A stretch of 61,681 nt of DNA from a virus, in the IMG/VR virus record IMGVR_UViG_3300027833_000050, positions 1-61,681 of that record. One strand, written 5' to 3'. Shown here piece by piece: positions 22,134 to 34,300 of this stretch (its first letter is position 1; every line of letters begins with the position of its first letter). Made by a program: the position numbers and the translations under genes. Below the pieces are notes generated by a model. That model saw only the letters and a program-made list of their open reading frames with translations. It was not told the origin of the DNA and made no database searches.

Positions 22134-24152
22134 ATGGCAAAGATTATAACAGAAAATTTTAAAATTGAGACGACTAATGAGTTGTTCAGTTCTTTCGAGA
22201 ATAAGAATGCCACGCTTGGCGCTAATTTCTTGACTCAACTTCAATCATACGATACTGACAATTCCAGTATAGATTTGTCTTTGACAAACTCCAGTGGCGC
22301 TAGACATGATAGCGCAATAAAGACTCTAGTAGATAATCAACTTTCTATATCGAGACCAGAAGCAAACTATTATATAGTTGCCTCTACATCATTGGCTTCT
22401 ATTTCCGGAGTTCCATCTATATCTAATACGCAGAAATCTAAACGAGAATTTCAAAGAAAAGTTATTTTCGGTAACAAGATAGGTGATACATCTGCAAGAT
22501 ATATGTTCTATCAAAACTCTTGGATATCAGGCACAGTTTACGATGCTTTTGATGACACAAAAGATGTTGAAGATATGAATATGTTTGTAACAATACAAAA
22601 TGATGAAAACGATTATATAGTGTTCAAGTGCATAGAGAACAATAATGGTGCGCCATCGACAGTTAGTCCTCAAACAGTGATCGAATCATTTGCCACAGTC
22701 GATTACCAATCAATCGAAACTAGTGACAAGTATATATGGCATTATATGTTTACGGTCAGTTCTGGTGAAGCTGACATATATAAAACATCTGATAGTTTGC
22801 CTTTACCTTCAGAGTATGGAGATGCAGATGTAATAGCAAACGCAAAAGAAAGCATCTCACAGATTGCCGTTGAAACTACGCCTACTGGACAGTTTAATCA
22901 GTATTTGTTTGGTGAAGCAACTACGATAGCAAATTCCTCTGATGTTCTTATTAAGTCTACATCTGTTGTTGGAGACAAATTAAACATAATACTGGGCGTT
23001 ACTAACAAAGTGGGCAGAACCCTATACAATGATTCGGATGCTTACAAATATATGTACTTTAGGTCTGCTAGTGGAGCAACTCAAGGAAAGCTTTATGATG
23101 TTATAGCCTCTACATCTAATAATGCAGATAAGGAAATAACTATTACACTAAAAACTAGTGACACTATATCAGGCTCTTCTGGTCAGCTAGTTCCCAAGAT
23201 AGCTGTTACCTCTAGCACCCTAGAAGGAACTAGAGCCAAGGCTTACGGAATTATAGATCAGTTCGGAACACTAAAAAGAATTGCGTTTGAAACTAAGGGT
23301 ACTCAGTATAAGTTCGCTACCGCTCAAGTAGTCTATCCTAAGAGTCTGACTGCTCCTGGAATAACAACATTAAGAGTTATAGTTTCTTCAAAAGGCGGTC
23401 ATGGATCTAGTCCTATTAACGAGATGGCAATGAGTAGATTGGCTATCGTGACTAACTTCACAGGAGAATCGGTTACTATTCCTGATAGTAACACATACAC
23501 TCAAGTTGGACTAATTAAGAATCCGACATTTACAGATTCTGCAACTGGCAACTCATCTATTCCCGCATCATTCGATAATAGAGTTGTCGTGAGCGTACCA
23601 GGAAATGTAACATCTGATGCTGTAGCGAATAAATATATTGAACAGTATCTCAGAGTTGTAGATGTCAAAGATATGGTAGACGGAGAGAAGTATGTGATAA
23701 ACAGCCTAGGTAATACTTCTAATACTGAGTGGACTGACTTAGGAGTTTCTTCTGGAAATGTAAAGCCAGGACAAGCTTTCACTTCACAAAACACTTCTGC
23801 TGTAGGATCAACTAAAACTGGAACAGTTACTGTCGTAGTAGACAATTTATCTGATGATCACGATGAAGAGATTGTGACAGCTAAGATACATGAGTCTAAG
23901 GTAAATGGTGCAAATACAGATATTTATCTAGTAGATTATTATGGAGATTTTGAGAGTAAGCTACAAGAAGGAAATATTAGAATAAAAAATTCGCCGAACG
24001 CTACCACTGCCACTACAGTAAGTATAAATAGTACTATCACTTATGGATCATATGATCCGTATACTGGAGAACTTCTTCACTTTATAGACTTTTCTCCTAT
24101 TACTAGAGTAGAGAACAGACGAGAAAAAGTAAAGTTCACATTTGACTTTTAA
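22134..24152 (+). CDS. 8: gp8 baseplate wedge protein
   Basis: The 672-residue product is twice T4 gp8 (334 aa), as is usual in marine T4-like phages. It opens MAKIITENFKIETTNELFSS, has ETSDKYIWHYMFTVSSGEAD (about 199-218), and closes with GELLHFIDFSPITRVENRRE followed by KVKFTFDF, the pattern of cyanophage gp8. Residues about 510-569 hold one copy of the recurrent module (GEKYVINSLGNTSNTEWTDL...GTV). It forms the wedge with gp7 and carries the fibre-attachment proteins. Confidence 0.85.
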   Translation: MAKIITENFKIETTNELFSSFENKNATLGANFLTQLQSYDTDNSSIDLSLTNSSGARHDSAIKTLVDNQLSISRPEANYYIVASTSLASISGVPSISNTQKSKREFQRKVIFGNKIGDTSARYMFYQNSWISGTVYDAFDDTKDVEDMNMFVTIQNDENDYIVFKCIENNNGAPSTVSPQTVIESFATVDYQSIETSDKYIWHYMFTVSSGEADIYKTSDSLPLPSEYGDADVIANAKESISQIAVETTPTGQFNQYLFGEATTIANSSDVLIKSTSVVGDKLNIILGVTNKVGRTLYNDSDAYKYMYFRSASGATQGKLYDVIASTSNNADKEITITLKTSDTISGSSGQLVPKIAVTSSTLEGTRAKAYGIIDQFGTLKRIAFETKGTQYKFATAQVVYPKSLTAPGITTLRVIVSSKGGHGSSPINEMAMSRLAIVTNFTGESVTIPDSNTYTQVGLIKNPTFTDSATGNSSIPASFDNRVVVSVPGNVTSDAVANKYIEQYLRVVDVKDMVDGEKYVINSLGNTSNTEWTDLGVSSGNVKPGQAFTSQNTSAVGSTKTGTVTVVVDNLSDDHDEEIVTAKIHESKVNGANTDIYLVDYYGDFESKLQEGNIRIKNSPNATTATTVSINSTITYGSYDPYTGELLHFIDFSPITRVENRREKVKFTFDF

Positions 24153-24170
24153 GGAAAGAGTATATAGCCC

Positions 24171-27100
24171 ATGGGTATTAACACCGATTTAAATGTAGAT
24201 CCGTATTACGATGATTTCGATGAAGCGAAACAGTTCAACCGTGTTTTGTTCAAGCCGGCAAAGGCTGTTCAAGCAAGAGAACTGACTCAACTTCAATCGA
24301 TTTTGCAAAAGCAAGTTGAGAGATTTGGCTCTAATATATACAAAGAGGGCACAATCATTAGCGGTATTAACTTAACCGCCAGGCAAGACCTGAACTATGT
24401 GAAGTTGAATGATCAGGCAGGATTTAATGATCCGTCAATCTATGATCAAGTTGTTGGTTCTGATGGAACTACAACTACCTTCACAGTTACGGGTCAGACA
24501 TCTGGACTAAAGGCTGAGATAATTAAGGGTCAAGGTGGCTTTCAGACTCAAGATCCAGACCTAAAGACTTTCTTTGTTAAGTATTTGAATACTACACAAG
24601 ATAACGCTACTGATGTTAAAGAGTTTCTTCAAGGCGAAGTACTTCAGGTTAAGAACTCGACAGATACTCTAGTAGCTGATGTGACTGTAGCCACCACAAC
24701 CAATCACGCAGGCAAATCATTTGGTATTTCTTGCGAAGAGGGTGTTATCTATCAGAAAGGACACTTCATTTTCGTAGATAATCAATTCATTATTGTAACT
24801 AAATATCGTAACATCCCTGGTCAAGATGCAACTGACACTAGCGTTATTAATCCCGTTTCAGTCGGCTTCACTGTTAAAGAAAATCTAATTGATTCTGATT
24901 TAGACACAACTCTTCTAGACAATGCTTCAGGATTCAACAACGAGAATGCGCCAGGAGCTGATAGACTTCAGCTTGTTCCTACACTGGTATCTTATAGCAC
25001 ATCAGCAGAGCCTACAGAGTTCTTCGCTCTTATTAGATATTCTAATGGTAAGCCTGTTCGTATTCGTGATGTCACGCAATTCAACACAGTGACTACTGAA
25101 TTAGCTAGAAGAACTTATGAAGAGTCTGGAAACTATGTAACTAATGGACTTAGAGTTACCCTTGAAAAAGAAGGAAACACAGCATTCGCTATCGTTTCTC
25201 CAGGTAAAGCCTACGTTCGAGGTCAAGAAGTTACTAATGTATCAACTACGAAACTGCCCATTTCTCCTATATCTTCAACGCAAAGTAGAACAGCACAACA
25301 CACTGGTGTTAGCTATGGACAATACTTCACCTACAGTTCTGCTCAAGCGGCAGTTGTACAAGATTACAACCTAGACGGCACGAGATACACCCTCTTTCAA
25401 GATACAGGAGGCAGCACTGCAATAGGTAGCTGTTCAGTAGCGAATGTTACTCCAGGCAAAATATTTGTATATGCAATTCAAAAAAATACAGGCAAAGAAT
25501 CTACGCCTATATTGAGAATAGGCACTACTGTGCTTACAGGCAGTGGTATGCTTAATGAAGCTTCTGCGGGATCTATGATATTCGATTCTGGTAAATCTGG
25601 AATGAGTTCTATTGCGAATGTTAGTGTAGTCAAAAGAGTGAAAGATACTTCTATCAACACTGCTTCTTTTACATTGACAGCCACAGCAACAGAAAAGCCT
25701 CTAGCCACAGACATAGTTGCTCTTGACGCTTCTGATAAGACTATGACAGCTACAGCATCAGGTTCGAACAATATATCTGTCGTGTTAACCACAACTGGTG
25801 GGGTCGCCAGTGCTCCTACGACTGTCTACTACAATGTTTTACAGACTAATGTTTCTCATGATACATTAACAGAAGAGACTGGATATGTTAAGACTGTTTA
25901 TAATGCAACTAATGGCGCTCTATTAGGAATTCCTAATGCAATCGAAATCGTTAGTGTGCAAGATAAGTTTGGGGCAACCGGCACAACAGATGTTACCTCT
26001 AAGTTTAGACTTGTGCGAAATCAAAAAGATGGATTCTATGATAGATCATTTTTGACTTTGTATTCGGGCGAAAGTTTAACTGACAACGACTTGCTCATTA
26101 GATTTAAGTACTTAAAAAGAACTTCTACTGTTGGCGGTGGATATTTAATAGCCAACAGCTATGATAATGTTACCAGCAAATACTTAGTCCACGATTACAC
26201 GACAAAGGATTTGATCGAACACGATCTACTGAACTCATATGACTTTAGACCGTATGCCACAAGCAATGTCGATCCTAGTACGGGAGCTGGCGGTGCACCA
26301 ACAGTAAACTCTTCATCGCCTGCGTCATTAGATATTACTAGAGGACTTACTCCTGCAAACGGTGCAACAGTAAGCGGTGATCAGACTTACTATATGTCTA
26401 GAATAGATAGTGTGGCATTAGACGAATACTCTAACATATTCCTACTCAAGGGCGGTGAAGACGAGAATCCTAGCCTTCCTTTCATAGGAGATAATTATGC
26501 TATCAGCCATGTTAGTGTGCCCAACAATACGGCAGACATCACAGGCGAAAACAAAATTAGTGTTCGAAGTGTCGCAAATAAAAACTACACTATGGAAGAT
26601 ATAGGTGAGATAGAGCAGAAAGTGGACGGTCTAATAGATGTAGTTTCTTTGAGTCTACTAGAGCAAGATACAGCTAGTCTTGAGATTAGGGATGGCTCTG
26701 GTGCAAATCGATTCAAAAACGGCATTCTAGCTGACTCCATTAAAGACTTAAATATCGCAGATATTCGAGATCCTGAATTTAGAGCGGCAATCGATAAAGG
26801 TAGAACTGTTGTAACTCCTGCAGTCAAGCAGTTCCCAGTAGACTTAAAAGTTGGAAGTCAGACTGGAGCTAATGTGGCTTTTCCTGATGTTGCAACGATA
26901 GCAGATACTGGCACTAAAGTAAGTATTATCACTCAGCCTTACGCAACAAACTTTAGGAACTGCGTATCAAACTTTTATAGTTATGAAGGTAAAGCTATTA
27001 TCGATCCTCCTTTCAACTCTGGATACGATGTAACTCAAAATCCGGCTGTAAATCTTGAAATAGATATTTCTGGACCAATGCTTGACCTTGTAGATAATCT

Positions 27101-29612
27101 TCAAGAAATTATGCCTCTCACCACAGAAGAGTTTTTAGGTGAAGTTAGAACTGGAACAACAAGGCCTAGGCGTAGAGTTATAATGGGTCAGTTCAATCAA
27201 ACCTTTGAGCAGAGTTCTTTAACTAGTTCTATGAGTGAGTTCAACCAGCAAGTGGGTAACTTCATCACTGATATAAACATGAAGCCTTATCTAAGGAGAC
27301 AGGAAGTAAAAATTCTGGTAACTGGTTTAAGACCTAACACCAGACACTACTTCTTTTTCGACCAAAAGTCTGTTGATTCTCATGTCGCTCCAGGAACAAA
27401 TATATCATTTAGTACTAGTAATAGTTCCAGCTTAGATGTTAAGAATGTATCAGGTGCTTGGCATGAAGATAAAAATACTGCTGTTAGATCAGATGCTAAT
27501 GGTGTGCTGTCTGCGATATTTAACATTCCTGCAAGCACTTTCTTTGTCGGTGAAAATGTATTAGAAGTTGTCGATGTCGATACATACTCTTCTATAGATT
27601 CTGCATCAACATCTTATGGCAGAGCGAGCTACAGAGGGTATAACTTTGACATAAATAAGACTGATTTAAGCACTACAACCAGAACCGTTGACTTTGACAC
27701 TTCTGTCAGTATTATACAGAGACAAGTTGAAAGACAGGTTGGAGATCCAATTGCTCAAACATTTAAAGTGAAATCTTCTAGTACCGCTGGCGCTAATATC
27801 GCTATGCTTAGTGAAGTAGAAGTGTTCTTTAAGAAAAAGAGTAGCACTTTAGGCGTAACATTACAAATAAGAGAAGTTGAGAATGGATATCCATCTAAGA
27901 AGGTTTTACCATTCGCATCTAAACATCTGAATTCATCTCAAGTAGTTGTAGATTCTGTTGACGGAACTGAAAAGACTTCATTCGTCTTTGATAATCCTGT
28001 TAGATTGAATGCTAATAAAGAGTATGCGTTTGTAGTTATACCTGATGCGAACTCTCCAGATTATTTGATATGGACCTCTAAAGTTGGAGCAACATCTAAA
28101 TCAACAGGAAGCGTAGCTAGTACTGTTGCGGTAACTAATGATTGGGGTGATGGAGTATTGTTCACATCGACTAATGATAGTGCTTGGAAATCTTATCAAG
28201 ATGAAGACATTAAGTTTGTATTAAAGAGATATGACTTCAACTCAACCGGTAGCATAGACTTAGTTCCAAATGATATGGAATTTCTAACGATACGAGATAC
28301 AGCAAATTCATTCTTCGATGACGAATTAGCTTACATTAAGAAATCTACTTCTTACACAGCTACTATCTCTGGCACACAGCTAAATGTGATGACTATATCT
28401 GGCTCTACAATATTCGCTAATGGCGATTATGTATATCTCACAAATAATGCAGAAACAAAAGATATTGTTGCGAAGATTTTAAACTTAACCACAGACGCTA
28501 CCAGCACTATAGTAACATTAGACACTCCTTTCTTTGAAGCCACATCTTCAGCAAAGGCTCATGTATGTGTAGCTGGCAAAGTATCTTACTTTAATTCTAG
28601 TAAGGCTACTGAATTGCATCTGAAAGAAAGTTCTGCTACATCAACAAACTTCATCGATGATAATCCAGTCGATACTTTAGGAGGACTAACTGCTCAAGAG
28701 ACATACACTATTGTTAGTCAAGGTAATAATTCTAGTGCATTCACTGCTATTGGTGCATCTTCGTCAACACCTGGCACACAATTCGTAGCAACAGGTGCTG
28801 GTGCAGTAGCAACAGGTACAGCAAGACCAAACAGTCAAGTGATTAAAGGAATTGAGAGTGGAGCTAGTGCTAAAATTAGTAAAGTAAATAATGAGAAGAT
28901 ATCGTACTTTCAGCCTCAAATATACACAAGCAATACTATTAACACGGCAAGCGAGTTAAGTTTGTTTGATGGAAATTCTTTAGATAAGAATATTTCTAAA
29001 AACACTAATGTATATACTGTGAATAATATTAGAGATATTATAAGTAAGAGTCGAATAGTAGACTCTAGTGATTCGAGTAGCGAAGACTTCAAGATCAGAG
29101 TTTCTATGAGTAATAATAGCTACAGTGCTTCTACTCCAATTATAGATAAGTCTCTATCTGAAATCAACGCATATCAGTATAGAATCACAGACACACTTTC
29201 AACGACATCTTCTTGGATAGCGAAAGAAGTTGTACTTAAAGAGGGCCTCGAAGCGGATGGACTGAGAGTTATCTTATCAGCGTATAGACCTCCAGGCACA
29301 TTCGTAGATGTATATGCTAGATTTGTATATCCAGAAAATATAGAGACTAAGAGCGATTGGATAAAGTTAGCTATTGCTGATAATGATCTATACTCTAACA
29401 CCAGCAACACTAAAGACTATAGAGATTTTGAATACAATTTAGATGAGACAGTTTATCCTGATAACTATAGGACTTTTCAGATCAAGTTTGTTTTGAGACA
29501 CGGAACAACAGGAACAAGTGGTGAGTTAGATACTGCTGAGTTAAGTTCTATTACTCCAGATATCAATCTGTTCCCGCATATATTCGACTACAGAGCAATT
29601 GCGCTAACATGA
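24171..29612 (+). CDS. Giant DUF4815-type virion structural protein
   Basis: This 1813-residue protein begins NVDPYYDDFDEAKQFNRVLF, KPAKAVQARELTQLQSILQK and QVERFGSNIYKEGT (residues 7-60), the hallmark of the DUF4815 family found in baseplates of T4-like marine phages. Middle and C-terminal parts are beta-rich; NMKPYLRRQEVKILVTGLRP (about 1036-1055) and GDPIAQTFKV (about 1191-1200) are typical of phage structural proteins with fibre-linking roles. Residues about 1503-1553 hold the recurrent module (ETYTIVSQGNNSSAFTAIGA...). It follows gp8 and precedes the collar fibre, replacing T4 gp9/gp10/gp11 in position. Exact role is inferred. Confidence 0.8.
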   Translation: MGINTDLNVDPYYDDFDEAKQFNRVLFKPAKAVQARELTQLQSILQKQVERFGSNIYKEGTIISGINLTARQDLNYVKLNDQAGFNDPSIYDQVVGSDGTTTTFTVTGQTSGLKAEIIKGQGGFQTQDPDLKTFFVKYLNTTQDNATDVKEFLQGEVLQVKNSTDTLVADVTVATTTNHAGKSFGISCEEGVIYQKGHFIFVDNQFIIVTKYRNIPGQDATDTSVINPVSVGFTVKENLIDSDLDTTLLDNASGFNNENAPGADRLQLVPTLVSYSTSAEPTEFFALIRYSNGKPVRIRDVTQFNTVTTELARRTYEESGNYVTNGLRVTLEKEGNTAFAIVSPGKAYVRGQEVTNVSTTKLPISPISSTQSRTAQHTGVSYGQYFTYSSAQAAVVQDYNLDGTRYTLFQDTGGSTAIGSCSVANVTPGKIFVYAIQKNTGKESTPILRIGTTVLTGSGMLNEASAGSMIFDSGKSGMSSIANVSVVKRVKDTSINTASFTLTATATEKPLATDIVALDASDKTMTATASGSNNISVVLTTTGGVASAPTTVYYNVLQTNVSHDTLTEETGYVKTVYNATNGALLGIPNAIEIVSVQDKFGATGTTDVTSKFRLVRNQKDGFYDRSFLTLYSGESLTDNDLLIRFKYLKRTSTVGGGYLIANSYDNVTSKYLVHDYTTKDLIEHDLLNSYDFRPYATSNVDPSTGAGGAPTVNSSSPASLDITRGLTPANGATVSGDQTYYMSRIDSVALDEYSNIFLLKGGEDENPSLPFIGDNYAISHVSVPNNTADITGENKISVRSVANKNYTMEDIGEIEQKVDGLIDVVSLSLLEQDTASLEIRDGSGANRFKNGILADSIKDLNIADIRDPEFRAAIDKGRTVVTPAVKQFPVDLKVGSQTGANVAFPDVATIADTGTKVSIITQPYATNFRNCVSNFYSYEGKAIIDPPFNSGYDVTQNPAVNLEIDISGPMLDLVDNLQEIMPLTTEEFLGEVRTGTTRPRRRVIMGQFNQTFEQSSLTSSMSEFNQQVGNFITDINMKPYLRRQEVKILVTGLRPNTRHYFFFDQKSVDSHVAPGTNISFSTSNSSSLDVKNVSGAWHEDKNTAVRSDANGVLSAIFNIPASTFFVGENVLEVVDVDTYSSIDSASTSYGRASYRGYNFDINKTDLSTTTRTVDFDTSVSIIQRQVERQVGDPIAQTFKVKSSSTAGANIAMLSEVEVFFKKKSSTLGVTLQIREVENGYPSKKVLPFASKHLNSSQVVVDSVDGTEKTSFVFDNPVRLNANKEYAFVVIPDANSPDYLIWTSKVGATSKSTGSVASTVAVTNDWGDGVLFTSTNDSAWKSYQDEDIKFVLKRYDFNSTGSIDLVPNDMEFLTIRDTANSFFDDELAYIKKSTSYTATISGTQLNVMTISGSTIFANGDYVYLTNNAETKDIVAKILNLTTDATSTIVTLDTPFFEATSSAKAHVCVAGKVSYFNSSKATELHLKESSATSTNFIDDNPVDTLGGLTAQETYTIVSQGNNSSAFTAIGASSSTPGTQFVATGAGAVATGTARPNSQVIKGIESGASAKISKVNNEKISYFQPQIYTSNTINTASELSLFDGNSLDKNISKNTNVYTVNNIRDIISKSRIVDSSDSSSEDFKIRVSMSNNSYSASTPIIDKSLSEINAYQYRITDTLSTTSSWIAKEVVLKEGLEADGLRVILSAYRPPGTFVDVYARFVYPENIETKSDWIKLAIADNDLYSNTSNTKDYRDFEYNLDETVYPDNYRTFQIKFVLRHGTTGTSGELDTAELSSITPDINLFPHIFDYRAIALT

Positions 29613-29800
29613 TAACTAGAGCATCTTTAATAAGAAATAATTCTGGCATAGGCGCAGTAAGCGAAGATGTTTCAGGATATAATGATGCTCTCATTAGGAA
29701 AAAACGAGATAAATATATACAAGGGTTAGAGCAGAGGATAGTTAAACTAGAATCTGCTATGAATTTACTAGAGAAAACAGTCAAAGAGATAACGAAATGA
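29609..29800 (+). CDS. Coiled-coil miniprotein in the baseplate operon
   Basis: The 63-residue product has a C-terminal coiled coil (YIQGLEQRIVKLESAMNLLE, about 36-55, then KTVKEI). Its start overlaps the DUF4815 stop (ATGA) and its stop overlaps the next start (ATGA), a two-sided coupling that supports expression. It might trimerise or act as an assembly aid for the neighbouring fibre proteins; there is no evidence beyond context. Confidence 0.65.
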   Translation: MITRASLIRNNSGIGAVSEDVSGYNDALIRKKRDKYIQGLEQRIVKLESAMNLLEKTVKEITK

Positions 29801-31332
29801 GCGTAACGATTACTGCACTTTCAAACACAGATACCTTTGGTACTTGGAAAGGAAAAACTAACGAACTAATTACAGTAGCAGGCAAAGCTGTAACTATGGG
29901 TGATGCCAATGCTGGCAACATAGCATTGAATGGCGATATTACTCTAGAAAGTGGACACACAATTACTGTAGATAATATTACTAAGGCTTCAGGCTCAACG
30001 ATCAATTTACTTAATCCTACAGAGATCACTGGAGACTTAACATTAGACTCTGGCGCTAGTGCTGTAAAACTTCAGTTTGATAGAGCCGGTACTAATAAGT
30101 ATGCAATAGAGACTGATGCCAGTCACAGTTACTTACAGATAAAGGATGCTACTACTTCTAACTATTTGCGGATAAGCGGAACTGCAATCACTACATCTGG
30201 ATTGATTATAGATGATGGCGCTTTACCAGCGGTAATCACAAAACGAATTACACATAATGGCACTAATGCTCAAACGGCATCAACATTCGGCACAGTCGAT
30301 ATCGGTGGTGGTACAGGCAGTGAGATAGATAATACTGTAATCGGTGTTAATGCTCCTGCTGAAGCGGCATTCAATAAAGTAACAATTAATGGTGGTACAT
30401 CTAGTGTTATAAACAATACTGATATAGGTACTACAACTCCTAAAGCTGGTACATTTACATCTATTGCAACATCAAGCAATGGACACATCACGCTAAATGG
30501 AGCGGGACAACTTAGAGGTGATGTAGCAAATACTAGCGGAACTACTATTGTTGATGTTTCTGCGGCAGAGTTTAAAGGCGATGCAACGGGTCTAACTCTG
30601 GCTGGAGTAACAGCCGTATTAAAAGCCGTCTATCCTATAGGTTCATTATACACTTCAACTACTAATGTGAATCCAAATGTCACTAGAGCAACTGATAATA
30701 CTGGTGGTTTAGGATTTGGTGAGTGGGTAAGATATGCAGAAGGAAGAACTCTAGTTGGACTAGATACTGGCGTAAGTATCACTTCCGGAAGTGCTAATGG
30801 TCCAGCAGGCACTGCGACATTCGTGTATGTCGGACAATATATTTTTTCTGTAGGCGAAGCAGTTAAATTTAGTGATGTTGGAGGTGCACCTAGTGGATCA
30901 CAAATCAGCTCCGCTATTAATTATGTCGTAACTGATATTGGTCCTACAGGCCAGGTAGTTACCGTTAATCTTACAGGCGGAACTCCAACAACGGGCAGTT
31001 ATAGTAGTTTAGGTTCAGCTAAAGTTCGTAGGGCACATTGCGATACTTTAGATGAAAAGGGTGGAAATTCATTCACTACATTGACTGAAGCCCAAATGCC
31101 TGCTCACGACCATAAGATTGATTCTTCTGCACTCTTTAGTACTGACGATGAACCTCAAAATCAAAGTCCAAATCGTATAGTTGGTGATCTCACAACAGGA
31201 GCTGTCTTAAACGAACATACTGGTACTGCTGAAATGCTTACAGAGCAATACTTAGAGACAAGAGGATCAAGTGCAGGTCACTCGAATCTTAATCCATATG
31301 TAACTGTCACAATTTGGAAAAGGACTGGATAG
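29797..31332 (+). CDS. Short tail fibre / gp10-gp12-type collar-domain protein
   Basis: The 511-residue protein begins with a fibre-type repeat region (DTFGTWKGKTNELI, then NTVIG.NAPAEAAFN-like repeats, 10-240) and ends with a phage tail collar domain: YPIGSLYTST (about 279-288), GFGEWVRYAEGRTLVGLDTG, LTEAQMPAHDHK (about 429-440) and SNLNPYVTVTIWKRTG. T4 gp10 and gp12 end in the same way (YPIGTIY...NIQPYITVYRW). A GEAVKF-type module lies near 338-398. It is likely a baseplate-bound, receptor-contacting short fibre. Confidence 0.85.
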   Translation: MSVTITALSNTDTFGTWKGKTNELITVAGKAVTMGDANAGNIALNGDITLESGHTITVDNITKASGSTINLLNPTEITGDLTLDSGASAVKLQFDRAGTNKYAIETDASHSYLQIKDATTSNYLRISGTAITTSGLIIDDGALPAVITKRITHNGTNAQTASTFGTVDIGGGTGSEIDNTVIGVNAPAEAAFNKVTINGGTSSVINNTDIGTTTPKAGTFTSIATSSNGHITLNGAGQLRGDVANTSGTTIVDVSAAEFKGDATGLTLAGVTAVLKAVYPIGSLYTSTTNVNPNVTRATDNTGGLGFGEWVRYAEGRTLVGLDTGVSITSGSANGPAGTATFVYVGQYIFSVGEAVKFSDVGGAPSGSQISSAINYVVTDIGPTGQVVTVNLTGGTPTTGSYSSLGSAKVRRAHCDTLDEKGGNSFTTLTEAQMPAHDHKIDSSALFSTDDEPQNQSPNRIVGDLTTGAVLNEHTGTAEMLTEQYLETRGSSAGHSNLNPYVTVTIWKRTG

Positions 31333-31345
31333 TGCTACAAGCAAA

Positions 31346-31353
31346 TATAAATA
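31346..31353 (+). promoter_or_regulatory. Late promoter for the fibre block
   Basis: TATAAATA 30 nt before the start of the beta-helix fibre, in the 51-nt gap after the collar-domain gene; SD AAGGAAAG follows. Confidence 0.6.
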
Positions 31354-31383
31354 CAAGTATAATAATATTTAAGGAAAGCTAGA

Positions 31384-34300
31384 ATGGCTAACAAGAAATT
31401 TTCAGACTTACCAGTATTAACTGCACTGGCCGATGGCGACATATTTGCTACCACTGCTTCCGCTGATTCCACATCTAAAAAGGTACTGGCCTCAAAAATA
31501 ACGGATTATGTACTTAGCGACACAAATATTGCTAGTAAATCAGCCACAATAATAACAAAGCTTAATGGCAGTAATGATGCTGTATCTAATGGACTAAAGG
31601 CACAGAAGCTTTACTATTTAAACGAGCATCGAGACGCAAGCTACTTTTTGACATATGCTAACCTAAACGGAAAGCCAACGATACCTACAGATACGGCTAC
31701 TTTCGGCACTGTCGCTGGATTCAACAACTCTGGCAACTTCGTATCTTTTGATAGCACTATCGTAAAAATGGCAGTGTCTGGCACAGGCGCTACTGCTCAA
31801 ACAATGACATCTGATTATGTGACTGAAGGCACGACTAACTTATTTTATACTAATACTAGAGTTGATGCAAGACAAGAACTAAATTTCGGTAACTTATTTA
31901 ACACATACAGTAGCTCTTTTGATAGCGGCACAGTGACGGAAAGTCTTCAAGATGTTGCTGGAACATTTCAAGCAGTAAGTAATGAACAGTCGAATATAAT
32001 TCGTATAAGCGACAAGACTTTAGAAGCTAACTTCTCAGCAGGACAACTACTGAGAGTATATGGCGCATCAGCTACTAGTTCTAATATAAGTGCTACACCT
32101 AGTATTGGCGGAAGTATCGGTCTTGTAGGATTCTCTTCTGGAACCACTTCGGGATATAAACAGTTTCAATACAAAGCCGCACTTTTTGATTTGCTCACTG
32201 GAGAAATAGGACCTTCATCTGCCGCTTTATCTGCAAATGTCGATCTTGCGGGATCAACTGATGATGTACTTACTAAATTTAACAGAGACACATTCTTATC
32301 TCTTACTATAACAGGAGCAGATGCTACACAGGGAGTACTAGTTTATAGACAAGTTGGTGGATCAGGTGGATATAAGTTAGTTGCTGTTCTAGGTCCAAAA
32401 GACTTGGCAGCAACATGGAAAGATTACTACACCTTTGATTATACTTCTTGGTCTGGTAAAAACGCTACAGATAACTCATACTCATCGATCACGCATTTTC
32501 CTCTGACTGCACCGTCTACAGCGCAGAGAGGATGGGTAGATGTTACTGTTGATTCCATACAAACCGGTGGCGCACACTTCGACTTGAATTTGGGAACAAC
32601 TTTTGTGTATGTTAATAGTGCGCCCAATGTTGAGATAGCGCACAATGACACTAACAAGATTAATGATGCTATCGTAACTAAATCTAGCCAAGGAAGAAAG
32701 GATGTTCAATTAAACGCTAAGACTTATAATGCATCTAACATCTCTGTGCCTAGTAACTTCGGACTAACTGGCACTTCAAACATAACTAAAATTAAAAAAT
32801 TGCCTTGGTCTAGCTATATATCTAGTACTCCAGATAACTCTCTGATACGCTCTGATTCACCAACTAATGCAACTTCTATATCTCTTGTAGGCATAGATTT
32901 AGACGGCAATCTTACTTCTCAGTTCTTGTTACTTGACTCAACAGATGCTACAGCAAACTATTTTGTAGATTTCGGAACAAATCCAAGTGCTATATTGATA
33001 GACAGGTGTAGAATTAAAAATGTTATTGGTGGAGGAGTATACGCAACAAGCCCGAACGAGTTCAAGATGACCACGAGCGAAATTGTTAATAGCGGCGTAA
33101 CTGACAGATATACATTCTCACCTCTAATTGCTGACAACGGCACGACTACTATCGTCACTAGTAATAGATTTGAAAATTATACTGACTCAGTTGATGTCTC
33201 AGTTACGTCAGAGGGTGTTATAGCAAATAATATCGTTAAGTCTTGTGGATCAGGAATATTCACATACGGATCAACATTCTTCTTGTCTTCTCCTAATGTC
33301 TTAATGGGTGCCGCAAACGAATTCTTGCCTAGTCCAGACATCTTAAACAGTGAATATGATTCAATTAATATAAATAGATCGCAGTTTGGAAGCACATCTC
33401 CATATAGTAGTGATCCGTTCACATATCAAGAAAACGGAGCTGACTTCAATATAAGTCGAACTAGCATATCGTCTCAGGCTGGTCAAATAGTTTATAGAAC
33501 TAATTTGATAAGAAAGCTTTCTAATGGAGCAGAAGAGATATATGGAAATGAAGTTGGACCTGGGGCAAAAGGAATCAATGGATTCCTATTTTCAACAGTT
33601 ACAGACGATGGTTTCGTAGATAATAATAGTGAAAGCTATCGAAGATATAGAATTACCGAAGTTGGTGATGTAAACTGGACTGCTATTGGTGCCGCTACAG
33701 CTACAGTCGGCACATCATTTGAATATAATGGCGTAAATGTTACAGGTACATCAGGTAAAGCGACTCCAGACGAGTTTGTTGGATATCCAAATCAAAATAC
33801 TGGCACTACTGGTACAGCTACGAAGATGATATTCATAAAAGATTTAGCTTCAGGAATGGACAGAACTAAAGGCCAATTCTCGTTTGAAATAAACGACACT
33901 AGTCCTACATCTGATCCTGCAGGAAGTTATAGTAATCTGAAGAGTGGTATTTACTCTCAAGGTAATCTTACAACTCTTTATGCCGCTCAATTAACTGCTG
34001 GAAATCATCCTGCTGGATCCCAGCATGTTGGTGTAGCATGGTCTGCTAGTTACAGATATTATGCCAGTGCAGGTGAAATCGCTGTAGCAGGCACTTGGAA
34101 TGTAAGTGGTGGAGACAGAGCAACAAATCCAGAGTATACTGTTAGAATCACTCCTGCGGTTTTAAGAGTGCCCTTAGCGACAGGTCATGTCGTTAGACTT
34201 GATGGCCATACTAGCTGGACTTCAGGAGGCACCAATCCTGTGGAAGGAGTTATAATAAATATTAATGCATCGAATGATGTTACTATCAAGTACTATGGCG